Source: Bacteroidota bacterium (lineage in GTDB: Bacteria; Bacteroidota; Bacteroidia; Chitinophagales; JADJOU01). From it: a stretch of DNA of 64,000 bases. This document shows positions 30,078-40,600 of this stretch, piece by piece (position 1 is the first letter of the stretch; each line of letters opens with the position of its first letter). A model generated the notes under the pieces. That model was not told the origin of the DNA and did no database searches. It was given only the letters and a program-made list of their open reading frames with translations. Made by a program: the position numbers and the translations under genes. The DNA is taken from NCBI GenBank assembly GCA_016713645.1, contig JADJOU010000038.1:55779-119778 (forward strand), given 5' to 3'.

Positions 30078-31049
30078 TCAATACAATTCAATCAAAAACG
30101 AATTTCGATGCTCTTCCCTTTTCACCACCAGCGGAATATCCTTGGTGTGATTTAAACCATCGGTCGGCAATATCATGGGTTCGATGCACATATAGTGTTT
30201 GGCGGGATCGCTGGGTAGGTAGACCACAGCGGTATTATAAGCTTCATCAAATCGAAGGTGGAATTTCAATCCGTCGTTGTCGATGTCGAAATGGGTGCAG
30301 CCCTTTTCGTCTTTGATTAAATCGGTATAGCCCGCATCGAAGTATTTGTCCTCGATATGAAATGCCTCATTGATGGGGAAGTTTTCGGGTATTTTGATGC
30401 GCCCATCTGCCAATAAATAGTCATTGGTGATGTATTCACTTTTTAGTGGCAACTTTAAAAATATATTTTTTGCGTTGGCTCGATTAATTTGAAAATAGGG
30501 ATGAAATCCATAGGAGAGGGGAATCGGGAAATCGGTGTGGTTTTCTATTTCCACCGCAATCTCCATGCCTTTATCTGACAAAGTATGGATCATCGAAATC
30601 GTATGATTGAATGGAAAGTAGTGATAAAATGCCAATGACTCATTCCATTCGAATATGGCTGTATGTCTTGCAAATTCTGCAGTTGAATCGATGGATTTCG
30701 TCTTCCATAGATTGGATTTCAAAATGAATCCATGCATGATATAATCATTCCCATCTAGTTTTATAAAGGACTGGTTCTTGTCGATGATGGGCGGTTCTGC
30801 ATGGTCCAATGGAATAAAATCTGTAGAGAGTCTATTGGCAAATGGGTACATAAAGGGATTCCCCGCCATGCGATCATTCGCGGCATATTCTTCCAAAGTA
30901 AAGGGAAACCAAAACACTTCTCTATCCTTGTATTTTAAAGAGGTGAGTGTATTGCCTATGTTGACTGCAATGGACGCACTCATCCCATTCGGTGATTTCA
31001 ATTCGACAATTTCAAATTCTTTTTCAAAATGGAGTTGGTGGGTGAACAT
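30078..31049 (-). CDS. Aldose 1-epimerase (mutarotase) family protein
   Basis: A 323-residue beta-sandwich protein with 'DRMAGNPFMYPFANRLS', 'YIMHGFILKSNLW' (His in the sugar site), 'YGFHPYFQINR' (catalytic-type His) and 'TAVVYLPSDPAKHYMCIEPM' (Glu near the C-terminus as base). These are hallmarks of the aldose 1-epimerase superfamily, which interconverts sugar anomers. There is no signal peptide, so it is probably cytoplasmic. It stands alone between the accessory region and der. The exact sugar is unknown; hexose-6-phosphate mutarotases belong to the same fold. Confidence 0.85.
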   Translation of the reverse strand: MFTHQLHFEKEFEIVELKSPNGMSASIAVNIGNTLTSLKYKDREVFWFPFTLEEYAANDRMAGNPFMYPFANRLSTDFIPLDHAEPPIIDKNQSFIKLDGNDYIMHGFILKSNLWKTKSIDSTAEFARHTAIFEWNESLAFYHYFPFNHTISMIHTLSDKGMEIAVEIENHTDFPIPLSYGFHPYFQINRANAKNIFLKLPLKSEYITNDYLLADGRIKIPENFPINEAFHIEDKYFDAGYTDLIKDEKGCTHFDIDNDGLKFHLRFDEAYNTAVVYLPSDPAKHYMCIEPMILPTDGLNHTKDIPLVVKREEHRNSFLIELY

Positions 31050-31160
31050 GGCGTCAATTTGAATGATTATAAATAGAATCTTTGCTTAAAGTTGTATGAA
31101 TATCAAACATACTAAAAACGAATCAATTCTGTGAAGAGAAATTGGAGTAAGGGGTTGTTT

Positions 31161-31548
31161 TTTAACACAGAGTAACACAGAGATAAATGCACACAGAGTT
31201 GCACAGAGTTAAATGCACAAAGAGTGACACAGATTTAATTGAACACAGATTTTTTGAACACAACTTGTCCCTACAAAGTGTAGGGAGAGTTGCACAGAGA
31301 ATATAACACAACTTGTCCCTACAAAGTGTAGGGAGAGTGACACAGAGTTAAATGCGCGCAGTGTTGCGCAGATTTTTTGCACACAACTTGTCCCTACAAA
31401 GTGTAGGGAGAGTTGCACAGCGTTAAATGCATACAGCGTTGCGCAGATACAAATCAATGCAGCGCTGGATTTATAGATTTAAGCCAATCTAATTGATATA
31501 TAGTAATTTTAAAACTCTGTGCCCAACTCTGTGTAACTCTTTGTTAAA
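31161..31548. repeat. 388-bp repeat element with terminal inverted repeats and internal CACAGAG / TCCCTACA hairpins
   Basis: The ends 31161-31182 (TTTAACACAGAGTAACACAG..) and 31527-31548 are inverted repeats, 20 of 22 matching. Inside are many CACAGAGTT-like units and three copies of the hairpin TCCCTACA-AAG-TGTAGGGA (near 31268-31286, 31316-31334 and 31391-31409), each preceded by ACACAACTTG. No real gene is present; the 82-codon minus frame is translated repeat. A fourth copy of the same hairpin lies at 59898-59916. It looks like a MITE- or REP-type element. Confidence 0.7.
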
Positions 31549-31564
31549 CAAGCATGATCGATTT

Positions 31565-32869
31565 TTATTTCTCCCTAAAGAAGACATTGATCGGCACGCC
31601 TTTGAAATCAAACTCTTCACGCATTTGATTCTCGATATAGTGTCGATAACTCTCTCCAATTTGTTTTGGATAATTGCTGAAGAAGGCGAATGTCGGCACG
31701 AATGCAGGTAATTGAGTGACGTATTTAATCGTCACAAAACTTCCTCTATGACTCGGCGGTGCATGTTTGTCCGTGATTTTTTTGAGGAAATCATTGAGCA
31801 CAGAAGTTTTGATTTTCTTGTGCAAATTTTCATATACCGTAAAGATATTTTCGATCACATTATAGATGCGCTGTTTTTCATGCACACTGGTAAATATGAT
31901 GGGAATATCATTGAATGGTGCGAGTTTGGTTCTCAATTGCTCTTCAAATCCCTTCATAGTATTGGTCTCTTTAGTCACCAAATCCCATTTGTTGACGACG
32001 AGGATAATCCCTTTGCGCTTTTTCTCAGCGAGCTTATACAAACTCATATCTTGTCCTTCCAGTCCTGTTCTAGCATCGACCATCAAGATGATGATATCTG
32101 CTTCATCCATGGCTTTGATGGCGCGAATGACGGTATAGAATTCCAAGTTTTCACTCACTTTATTTTTCCGTCTGATACCCGCAGTATCGATGAGGATAAA
32201 CTCTTTATCGAATTTATTATACCTCGAATTGATGGTATCTCTGGTTGTCCCAGCGACATTGGTGACGATATTGCGCTCTTCGCCCAAAAGTGCATTGATC
32301 ATGCTCGACTTGCCCACATTGGGTTGACCGATGATGGCTACTTTTGGAATGCCCTCTAAATTCTCTTCTTCTTTTCCATCTACACGAATGGCAATAGCGT
32401 CTAGAAGATCTCCTGTTCCCGCGCCAGAAATAGATGAGATGAAAAATATATTTTCAAATCCAAGACTATAGAATTCACTTCCATCGTATAAGCGCTGTGT
32501 ATTATCTACTTTATTGACGACGAGGATAACATCTTTTTTGTTTTTGCGCAAAAGGGTTGCAACAGCATCATCTAAATCGGTGATGCCCGTCGTGACATCC
32601 ACCATGAAGAGGATAAGCGACGCTTCTTCCATCGCGATGAGGACTTGTTCGCGGATAGCAGATTCGAATACATCCACGGAGTTTGGCACAAAACCACCTG
32701 TATCGATGATATTGAATACTTTTCCTCCCCACTCTGATTCTCCATAGATGCGGTCTCTCGTGACTCCGCTCATATCATCGATGATGGCTTTTCGCTGTTC
32801 GATTAAGCGATTGAATATTGTTGATTTGCCCACATTCGGACGACCTATGATGGCTACTGTACTGCCCAT
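31565..32869 (-). CDS. der: Ribosome-associated GTPase Der (EngA)
   Basis: A 434-residue protein with two tandem GTPase domains. The first has P-loop 'GRPNVGKSTIFNRL', 'DTGGF' and 'NKVD'. The second has 'GQPNVGKSSMINALLG', 'DTAGIRRKNKV' and 'NKWD'. A C-terminal KH-like domain ends 'FDFKGVPINVFFREK'. Length and order are as expected for Der, which is required for 50S ribosome maturation. The start codon shares base 32869 with the alaS stop, so the two are cotranscribed. Confidence 0.97.
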   Translation of the reverse strand: MGSTVAIIGRPNVGKSTIFNRLIEQRKAIIDDMSGVTRDRIYGESEWGGKVFNIIDTGGFVPNSVDVFESAIREQVLIAMEEASLILFMVDVTTGITDLDDAVATLLRKNKKDVILVVNKVDNTQRLYDGSEFYSLGFENIFFISSISGAGTGDLLDAIAIRVDGKEEENLEGIPKVAIIGQPNVGKSSMINALLGEERNIVTNVAGTTRDTINSRYNKFDKEFILIDTAGIRRKNKVSENLEFYTVIRAIKAMDEADIIILMVDARTGLEGQDMSLYKLAEKKRKGIILVVNKWDLVTKETNTMKGFEEQLRTKLAPFNDIPIIFTSVHEKQRIYNVIENIFTVYENLHKKIKTSVLNDFLKKITDKHAPPSHRGSFVTIKYVTQLPAFVPTFAFFSNYPKQIGESYRHYIENQMREEFDFKGVPINVFFREK

Positions 32870-35493
32870 TATATAATTGTTTTTGCTTTCACTAAGGCCG
32901 ATTTCAAACCTTCTTTTTTTGTTCCCCCTGCAGTTGCATAATTGGGTTGACCTCCGCCACCGCCTTGTATTTCTTTGGCCAATTCTTTGACGATATTGCC
33001 CGCATGTAGATTTTTTTCTTTTAAAAGTCCATCATTGATGCAAACAGATATCATGGCTTTATCGGGTGTTTGAAATCCGAGTACCATAAATAAATTGGGG
33101 ATGTCATTTTTCATTGCATTCGCCAAATCCCGCACGATGTCTGCATTGTCGAGGTTGATTTCTTCGATGATCATATTCAATCCCTGTTGCTCTTGCACTT
33201 TTCCCTTCAATTCTTCTTGGAGAATTTTGACTTGGATTTTTTGCAATTTCTCAATTTCTTTTCTCAATTTGCTGTTCTCGTCGATGAGGGATTCTATGCC
33301 TTTGAGAATGTTTTTCGGATTCTTGAGCGCTTCAGCAATATGGGATAATTGATTTTCTTTTTCTTCTAAATATGCAATGGCTGTCTGTCCAGTTGTCGCT
33401 TCAATTCTTCTTACACCAGCTGCAATGGAGCTCTCAGAGAGGATTTTGAACATGCCGATATTTCCAGTTGCATTGGTATGTGTACCGCCGCACAATTCGA
33501 CAGAATAGTTTTTATCGAAGGTGATGACGCGCACAAATTCTCCATATTTCTCTCCGAATAAAGCCATAGCGCCTTTTGATTTTGCTTCTGCAATAGGCAC
33601 TTGTCGCTCTTCTTGCAAGGCGATGTTCTCGCGTATTTTTTGATTGACGATGAGTTCAACCTGCGTCATTTCTTCTTGACTCATCTTTGAAAAATGAGAG
33701 AAGTCAAAGCGCAAATATTCGCTGTTTACCAAGGAACCTTTTTGCTCGACATGTTCGCCTAAAATGCTTCTCAGTGCTGCATGCAATAAGTGCGTAGCAG
33801 AGTGATTATTCATGGTCTGTTGTCTAGACTCTCTATTCACTTTTGCCGTGAAATTGGCAGAGATGATCTCCGGCAATTCTTGCACAAAATGCACAATCAA
33901 ATCATTTTCTTTTTTCGTATCCGTGATATAGATGCGCTCGTGAATATTTTCGATATAGCCCGTGTCGCCCACCTGTCCGCCGCTCTCAGCATAGAATGGT
34001 GTTTGGTCAAAGACCAATTGATATTGGATTTTATCTTTGCTGCTGACCCTTCTGTATTTGCTTATTTTGATTTCTGCTTCAAGAAAATCATAGCCGATAA
34101 AATTTGTTTTGGCACTCGGTTGCAATTCAACCCAATCGTCATTTTCCACTTTGGATGCAGCTTTGCTGCGCTCTTTTTGTTCTTTGAGGGCGACTTCAAA
34201 TTCCACTTCATCCACGGTCAAATTATTCTCTTGTGCGATGAGTACAGTCAAATCCTTAGGAAATCCGTAGGTGTCGAATAGCTCAAAAGCGGCTCTACCA
34301 TTGATCGTTGTTGTATTTTGTTTTGCCAAATCTCTTTGAATATCTTCAAATCGCTTGACCCCTGCACTCAATGTTTTGAAGAAAGAGAGTTCCTCTTCTC
34401 TGATTACTTTAGTGACGAAAGCCTCTTGCTTGTGGAGCTCTGGGAATACTTCACTGAATTGTTTGGATATAACGGGAACCAATTCACAGAGGAATGGTTC
34501 GGTAAATTTCAAATAGGTATAGCCATATCGAACCGCTCTTCTGAGGATTCTTCTAATGACATATCCCGCATCTTTATTAGAGGGCAATTGACCATCTGCA
34601 ATGGCGAAACTGATTGCCCTGATGTGATCTGCAATGACGCGAAATGCCACATCATGTTTTGTATCGCTGAAATGGTATTTTTCGCCACATAATTTTTCTG
34701 TAGCGGATATGGTGCCTGTAAATACATCCGAATCATAGTTGGATGATTTTCCTTGAATGACGCGCACAATTCGCTCGAAGCCCATACCAGTATCTACGTG
34801 CTGAGCAGGCAATACATCGAGGCTTTTATCTGCTTTGCGATTGAACTGAATAAAAACAACATTCCAAATTTCGATCACTTGAGCATGGTCATTATTGACG
34901 AGGTCTTTGCCATCGATTCCGGCTTTATCTTCTTCCTTTCTGCAATCGACGTGGATTTCAGTGCATGGTCCGCAAGGCCCAGTGTCGCCCATTTCCCAGA
35001 AATTGTCTTTTTTATTGCCGAGTAAAATTCTATCTTCTGCGATGAGGTTTTTCCAAATGTTATAACTCTCCATATCTCGCTCTAGGCATTCTTTGGCATC
35101 GCCTTCGAATATGGTGACATAGAGTTTTTCTTTGGGGATTTTATAGACTTCTGTGAGCAATTCCCAAGCCCATTCAATCGCTTCCTTTTTAAAATAATTA
35201 CCAAAAGACCAATTGCCGAGCATTTCGAACATGGTATGGTGATATGTATCTACACCGACTTCCTCGAGGTCGTTGTGTTTCCCCGAAACGCGAAGGCATT
35301 TTTGGGTATCCGCTATCCTCGGATTGGCAGGTATGGCATTGCCGAGAAAGTAATCTTTGAATTGGTTCATGCCGGCATTGGTAAACATCAATGTCGGGTC
35401 ATTCTTTACTACAATTGGCGCAGAGGGCACAATTTGGTGTTGTTTGGATGCAAAAAAGTCTAAAAAAGTTTTGCGTATTTCAGCCGCTGTCAT
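32869..35493 (-). CDS. alaS: Alanyl-tRNA synthetase
   Basis: An 874-residue protein of standard length. The class II catalytic core starts 'IRKTFLDFFASKQHQIVPSAP' and has motif 1/2 'MFTNAGMNQFKDYFLGN', then 'CLRVSGKHNDLEEVG'. The editing domain has HxxxH in 'NNHSATHLLHAALR' and the distal 'VELCGGTH' Cys/His zinc ligands. The C-terminal C-Ala domain ends 'GGGGGQPNYATAGG'. It charges tRNA-Ala and edits mis-charged Ser/Gly. Intact, followed directly by der. Confidence 0.97.
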   Translation of the reverse strand: MTAAEIRKTFLDFFASKQHQIVPSAPIVVKNDPTLMFTNAGMNQFKDYFLGNAIPANPRIADTQKCLRVSGKHNDLEEVGVDTYHHTMFEMLGNWSFGNYFKKEAIEWAWELLTEVYKIPKEKLYVTIFEGDAKECLERDMESYNIWKNLIAEDRILLGNKKDNFWEMGDTGPCGPCTEIHVDCRKEEDKAGIDGKDLVNNDHAQVIEIWNVVFIQFNRKADKSLDVLPAQHVDTGMGFERIVRVIQGKSSNYDSDVFTGTISATEKLCGEKYHFSDTKHDVAFRVIADHIRAISFAIADGQLPSNKDAGYVIRRILRRAVRYGYTYLKFTEPFLCELVPVISKQFSEVFPELHKQEAFVTKVIREEELSFFKTLSAGVKRFEDIQRDLAKQNTTTINGRAAFELFDTYGFPKDLTVLIAQENNLTVDEVEFEVALKEQKERSKAASKVENDDWVELQPSAKTNFIGYDFLEAEIKISKYRRVSSKDKIQYQLVFDQTPFYAESGGQVGDTGYIENIHERIYITDTKKENDLIVHFVQELPEIISANFTAKVNRESRQQTMNNHSATHLLHAALRSILGEHVEQKGSLVNSEYLRFDFSHFSKMSQEEMTQVELIVNQKIRENIALQEERQVPIAEAKSKGAMALFGEKYGEFVRVITFDKNYSVELCGGTHTNATGNIGMFKILSESSIAAGVRRIEATTGQTAIAYLEEKENQLSHIAEALKNPKNILKGIESLIDENSKLRKEIEKLQKIQVKILQEELKGKVQEQQGLNMIIEEINLDNADIVRDLANAMKNDIPNLFMVLGFQTPDKAMISVCINDGLLKEKNLHAGNIVKELAKEIQGGGGGQPNYATAGGTKKEGLKSALVKAKTII

Positions 35494-35639
35494 ATTCTTT
35501 GAAAAAAGGGCTAATATAAGGAGAAAAAATTGAACAAGTCAGTCAATATAGGGAATGAGGGCGCATATATTCGCTAGATTGAATATGCAAGGGCTATTGC
35601 AGACTTATTGAGCAGGAAGATTAATTCAATACTACGAAA

Positions 35640-36320
35640 TTAAGTATTTTGTTTGTCGTTTAGATTCGTATTCTTTAAAAACCAGGCTGTTAGAAAGCTG
35701 GTAAAAGTTCCAAAAAGTCCAAAACCCACGGCAATCAAAGCTCCGGCAATTATCCTCCCTTCTGTTGTCACAGGGAATTTATCGCCATATCCGACTGTCG
35801 TAAGTGTTACATAGGCCCACCATAGCGCATCTTCGGCAGTTTTAATATTGCTATTGGGGACATGTTCCACTTGCAATATGGCAATGGAGGAAAAAATAAT
35901 CATCAATAGGGAGATAATGGAAACCGTTGTAAACGCGCCTTGGGTCTTGTTTTTATAGACATGGTTGATGAGGTGTTTGGTGGAGCGAAAAGCGCGCAAA
36001 ATTCGGACAATGCGTATGAGCCTCATCGCCCTTCCTGCCCTTAAATAGTGGAATGTGGGAATGCTGGCTATCAAATCGATCCAGCCCCATTTCATAAATT
36101 GCAATTTGTTTTCAGCTTGACTAAATCGCCTGATAAAATCGTAGAGAAAAACGAAGCATATCGCAGAGTCGATGTATTCTAAAAGCATGGTCGTCTCATG
36201 GGAGAGCGTGAAAAAGGTATCGATGAGCAATGCGCCAAGCACATAGACCGATAGGACGAGGATGACCATGTTTAATGGTGATGCTGATTTTTTCAGTTCA
36301 TGTTCGTGTTGCTCTTCCAT
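35640..36320 (-). CDS. Voltage-gated-type potassium channel
   Basis: A 226-residue protein with six membrane spans. The S4 segment has regularly spaced arginines ('RAGRAMRLIRIVRILRAFRS'). The pore loop contains the K+ selectivity filter 'LTTVGYGDKFP'. The N-terminus is short and His/Glu-rich ('MEEQHEHELKKS'). This is the six-TM ion channel family. It stands as a single gene between alaS and dprA, with about 145 bp upstream of the alaS start holding nothing recognisable. Confidence 0.88.
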   Translation of the reverse strand: MEEQHEHELKKSASPLNMVILVLSVYVLGALLIDTFFTLSHETTMLLEYIDSAICFVFLYDFIRRFSQAENKLQFMKWGWIDLIASIPTFHYLRAGRAMRLIRIVRILRAFRSTKHLINHVYKNKTQGAFTTVSIISLLMIIFSSIAILQVEHVPNSNIKTAEDALWWAYVTLTTVGYGDKFPVTTEGRIIAGALIAVGFGLFGTFTSFLTAWFLKNTNLNDKQNT

Positions 36321-36439
36321 CTTGTTGATTCGCTTTTATTGTTGATTTCACTCTTGAATACATCTATTCAAGTGAATGAGCATCGAAAATATATCTTTTG
36401 AGTGTAATAACATAGGATTAATTGCAAATCCATATAGAA

Positions 36440-37543
36440 TCAAATGAGTTCATATTTTTTTCCCGGCAAGGGGCGAACAATATTATTCAATTCCATCTCG
36501 AGCAATATCCCCGCAATAGCGCTTCCTGTGAGCTCTGACAAATAGCAAAGTTTGTCGATCTCGATGCCGCGGTTGTTTTGTATAATTTCATATACTTTTT
36601 TCTCTTGATCATTTCCCTCAAAATTAAACTCGCGTTGAACGGCTTTTTTCTTTTTTAGGGTATTCCCCCAATCCATATAATTCAAAAGATCTGCAGCAGA
36701 TTCAACCATCTGCGCTTTATATGTTTTGATGAGAAAATTGCATCCTTCAGAGGTCTCTTCGCCCACTTTTCCTGGCAATGCCACCACTTCTCTATTGTAG
36801 GAATTGGCTATATTCGCTGTGATCACTGAACCGCCTTTGGTTTTAGTCTCTACGACGAGGGTAACATCGCTCAAACCGGCTATAATTCTATTGCGCATGG
36901 GGAAATTGGCTGGGACAATTTTACTTCTAGTAGTGAATTCTGTGAGCAATCCGCCGTTTTGAACTATTTCAACCGCATATTTTCGATGGGTCGCTGGATA
37001 GATGGAATTGAGTCCCGTGCCCATGACGGCAATATTTGGGATCTTGTTTTTGATGCAAGCTCGATGTGATTTAATGTCCACGCCATAGGCCAAGCCGCTT
37101 ACGACCAATAATTCGGGAATAGTGCTCAATTCTTCCAATAAGGTATCTAAAAATCGCTGACTGTATTCGGTCGCATTTCTTGTTCCCACAATCGCCAAGA
37201 CTTTCTTGTTTTCAATGGGCGAATTTCCCTTGTAAAACATGAGTAATGGGTGGTCTTTGCATTCCTTTAGCCTATGGGGATAGTTTTCATCCGTATGGAA
37301 ATAGGTTTGAATTTGATTCTTTTCGATGAATTGCAATTCCTCCTCCGCCCTATCCATAGGGTCTTTTGACAGAATGGCATCGGCAGTAATGGCGCCGATA
37401 TTGGGAATTTTCATCAATTTCGCTTTAGAACTGCGAAAGATGTTTTCAATCCCTCCGCAATAGCTGAGTAAGTATTGTATGGTCATACTCCCAACGCCCT
37501 CTATCATCGTTAGGGCGATATATTCTTGTATATATTTATTCAC
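36440..37543 (-). CDS. dprA: DNA-processing protein DprA (Smf)
   Basis: A 367-residue protein. The N-terminal HhH-like region ('LMKIPNIGAITADAIL') is followed by the extended Rossmann fold with 'AIVGTRNATEYSQRFLD', 'VVSGLAYGVDIKSHRACI', 'AVMGTGLNSIYPATHRKYA' and 'RNRIIAGLSDVTLVVET'. The C-terminal winged-helix ends 'LEMELNNIVRPLPGKKYEL'. DprA loads RecA on incoming single-stranded DNA in natural transformation. The gene is divergent from the M1 peptidase gene with only 65 bp to that gene's likely ATG. Confidence 0.95.
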   Translation of the reverse strand: MNKYIQEYIALTMIEGVGSMTIQYLLSYCGGIENIFRSSKAKLMKIPNIGAITADAILSKDPMDRAEEELQFIEKNQIQTYFHTDENYPHRLKECKDHPLLMFYKGNSPIENKKVLAIVGTRNATEYSQRFLDTLLEELSTIPELLVVSGLAYGVDIKSHRACIKNKIPNIAVMGTGLNSIYPATHRKYAVEIVQNGGLLTEFTTRSKIVPANFPMRNRIIAGLSDVTLVVETKTKGGSVITANIANSYNREVVALPGKVGEETSEGCNFLIKTYKAQMVESAADLLNYMDWGNTLKKKKAVQREFNFEGNDQEKKVYEIIQNNRGIEIDKLCYLSELTGSAIAGILLEMELNNIVRPLPGKKYELI

Positions 37544-37608
37544 AGGTTAAAAAATACGAATTGCGCAAATCTATTTGTTTAATTTTACCTAAATTTAAAA
37601 AACATTCA

Positions 37609-40600
37609 ATGTCATCAAAATTTAACTTTTGGTTTGTTATTTCATTTTTATCCATGCACGTCTACGGGCAGTCATATCGAAGTGCCGAGAATCCTATGTA
37701 TTGGAAAAACAAAATGCCATTTTCTGATTATTGGCAACAAGATATTCACTATAGAATTTCAGCGAGTCTAGATGAGAAGAATGAAATCATCATAGGCCAA
37801 GAGTCCATCAACTATTACAATAATTCCACAGACACCTTGCGCGAATTGTATTTTAATTTATATCAAAATGCTTTTATCGATGGATCTTATTTATCTAACC
37901 TCACTGAGGCAAATGGCATCAAGCCTAAGTATGGCAAATGGGAAAAGGAAAAAAAGGGCAATGAAATCACCAGTTTGCAAGTAAACGGCATAGAGCAAGT
38001 CACAGAAATTGATGGGTCAATTATGAAAGTGCATTTGCGCAAGCCAATCCTGCCAAGCGATTCAGCGGGTATACAAGTGGTGTTTAAAACCTATTACAGC
38101 AATGGGGGAGAGGTGCGCAGGAGAATGAAATCTTTTTCTGTTCAAGGTGAAAAGCATTTTAACGGAGCCCATTGGTATCCTAGGCTGGCAGTGTATGATC
38201 GAAAATTTGGTTGGTGTACAGATCAGCATCTCAACAGAGAGTTTTATGGCGATTTTGGGACTTACCAAGTTGAATTGAATATGCCTGCAAATTATGTGGT
38301 GGAAGCGACTGGAACGCTCATGAATACAAAGGAAGTATTGCCCGATACCTTGAGAAGGCGATTGGATTTAAAAAATTATTGGATGAATAAATGGGATGAT
38401 AAAATCACTTTTAAAATTCCCATTGAAAAAGGCGCCAGAAAAGTTTGGAAATACAATGCCATCAATGTCCATGATTTTGCATGGGTAGCAGGACCTTCTT
38501 ATCGCATCATGGATAGCACTATCGCTGGAATTAAGGTGGTCGCTTTAGTTCAGGAGCCGCATGCTAGTGGTTGGAAAAATGCGGTGAATTATACGCATCG
38601 CGTCATGCAAATTTACAATAGAGATTTCGGGCAATATGGCTACCCAAAAATGGTTGTTGCCGATTGTCAAGATGGGATGGAATACCCGATGTTGACCATG
38701 GATGGCGGTGCAGACCCTGATTATAGAGGTCTTTTGGCGCATGAAGTTGGACATAATTGGTTCTACGGGATGGTGAATAATAATGAAACCTACCGCGCAC
38801 TCTTAGATGAAGGGTTTACGCAATTCCTCACTTCATGGGCGATGGAGCATTTAGATGGAAAATACAAACCGATATCCCCTATCAAGAATAAGTATGTCGC
38901 TCATTTTTCAGACAGTGTTGCGACGAGAGAAGAAAAGGTCTATTGGTCATATATGAGCGATGCGATGCGCAATAATGATGCAATGATCAATACCCATTCG
39001 GATGGGTTTCACGGTGCACTGGGACAAGGTGGCGGGTATAGACATGTCTATTCAAAAACGGCGACCATGTTGTATAACTTGCAGTATGTATTAGGAGATG
39101 AATTGTTTCAAAATGCGATGAAACACTATTTTGACCAATGGTCGTATTGTCATCCCTATGTAGAGGATTTTAGAAGTTCAATGATTCAATATTCCAAGGT
39201 TGATTTAAACTGGTTTTTTGATCAATGGTTAGAGACGACAAAGAATATCGATTATAATATTGTTGGGGTTGAACAGACCATCGAAGATAGTGTTTACAAT
39301 ATAATTTTTGAGCGAAAAGGCTTGATGCAAATGCCGCTCGACTTTACTGTATATACTAAAAATGGCGCTACTCAAGATTTTCACATTCCAAATGCATGGT
39401 TTGTGAAAGAGACGAAGGCCAAAGTATTGCCGAGATGGATTGGTTGGGATGAAAAATTAAATAAGCGATATGAAGTTAAAGTCAAAGTCAATGGTGACTT
39501 GAAGAATATAAAAATTGATCCAACCGGAAGAATGGCGGATATCAATTTATTGGATAATTCATTGAAGACGCCGCGGGTGATTCGCCTTGATAGCAAGATC
39601 AATACATTCCCCAATCGCTTCCAATATGTGATGAATATTCGTCCAGATATTTGGTATAATAATTATGATGGGGTTAAATTGGGTGTGCATTTAGATGGAG
39701 GATATTTGCGCACCAAGCATTTGATGAATTTTGATTTATGGGTGAATACCAAAGTGGGCAAAGGCGCTATTCGTCCGATTGCCTATGCTGGAGCGCCATA
39801 TTATGTGTTAAATTTTAGACACAATTATAGAAATACCATGGATGTTTGGTTTAAAAATGGCACATGGGGATATGATGCGCGATTCCTTGACGGATTGTGG
39901 TTGGCATCTGCATTTATCGATAAGAAGATAACCGATAAATTCTCTTTAAACCTTGCCTATAAGTGGATGAAGCGCAATAATATTTCTGATTTAGAATATT
40001 TGCATGTTAAATCTGATTGGGAAAATACGCAGGCGAATGGTAGTTTGATTTTTACCGCGAACTATCAAAATGGCAAGAACAAATGGAATGAAAACTTGAC
40101 GATTCAAGTGCGAACTTCTGCCTTTACCGCAAGTACTTCTTATTCGTATTTATCAGCGAATTATTTATTCAATACCAAGGTCAAGAACTTAGATATTAGA
40201 ACCCGCACTTATGGCAGATTGGGCGGTGGATCACTTACGCCGAGTGAATCTAAACTATATGCTGCTCAAGGAAGTCCAGAGGAAATGCAGGAGAATAAAT
40301 ACATGCGCTCTGTGACGGCTTTCCCATCTACTTTGTATGGTTTATATGATGGCAATTCAGACAATTTGCATTTCGGTGGTGGATTGAATTTGAGGGGTTA
40401 TGTAGGACGGGATTTATTGGTCTTTGATAAGGTGGAAAATAAATTTGTAGAAATGTACAGCGCCAATTCAGGTGGATCTGTGAATATAGAGGTTGGCTTT
40501 GATAAATATTTCAATATACAAGCACCAAAAATTAAAGAGTATATCGGCTTCAATACCTATTTATTCACCGATTTGGGAATGATTGGCAATGTTCAATTGA

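Noticed and set aside
31209..31457. 82-codon minus-strand frame
   Set aside because: It is a translation of the repeated hairpin element (identical LSLHFVGTSC segments), with no independent coding evidence.
31161..31548. CRISPR array
   Set aside because: Repeats are palindromic with unequal spacing (48 and 75 bp), the spacers are themselves repetitive, and no cas genes are present.
31712..32359. 215-codon plus-strand frame
   Set aside because: Antisense shadow of der, which has complete GTPase motifs.
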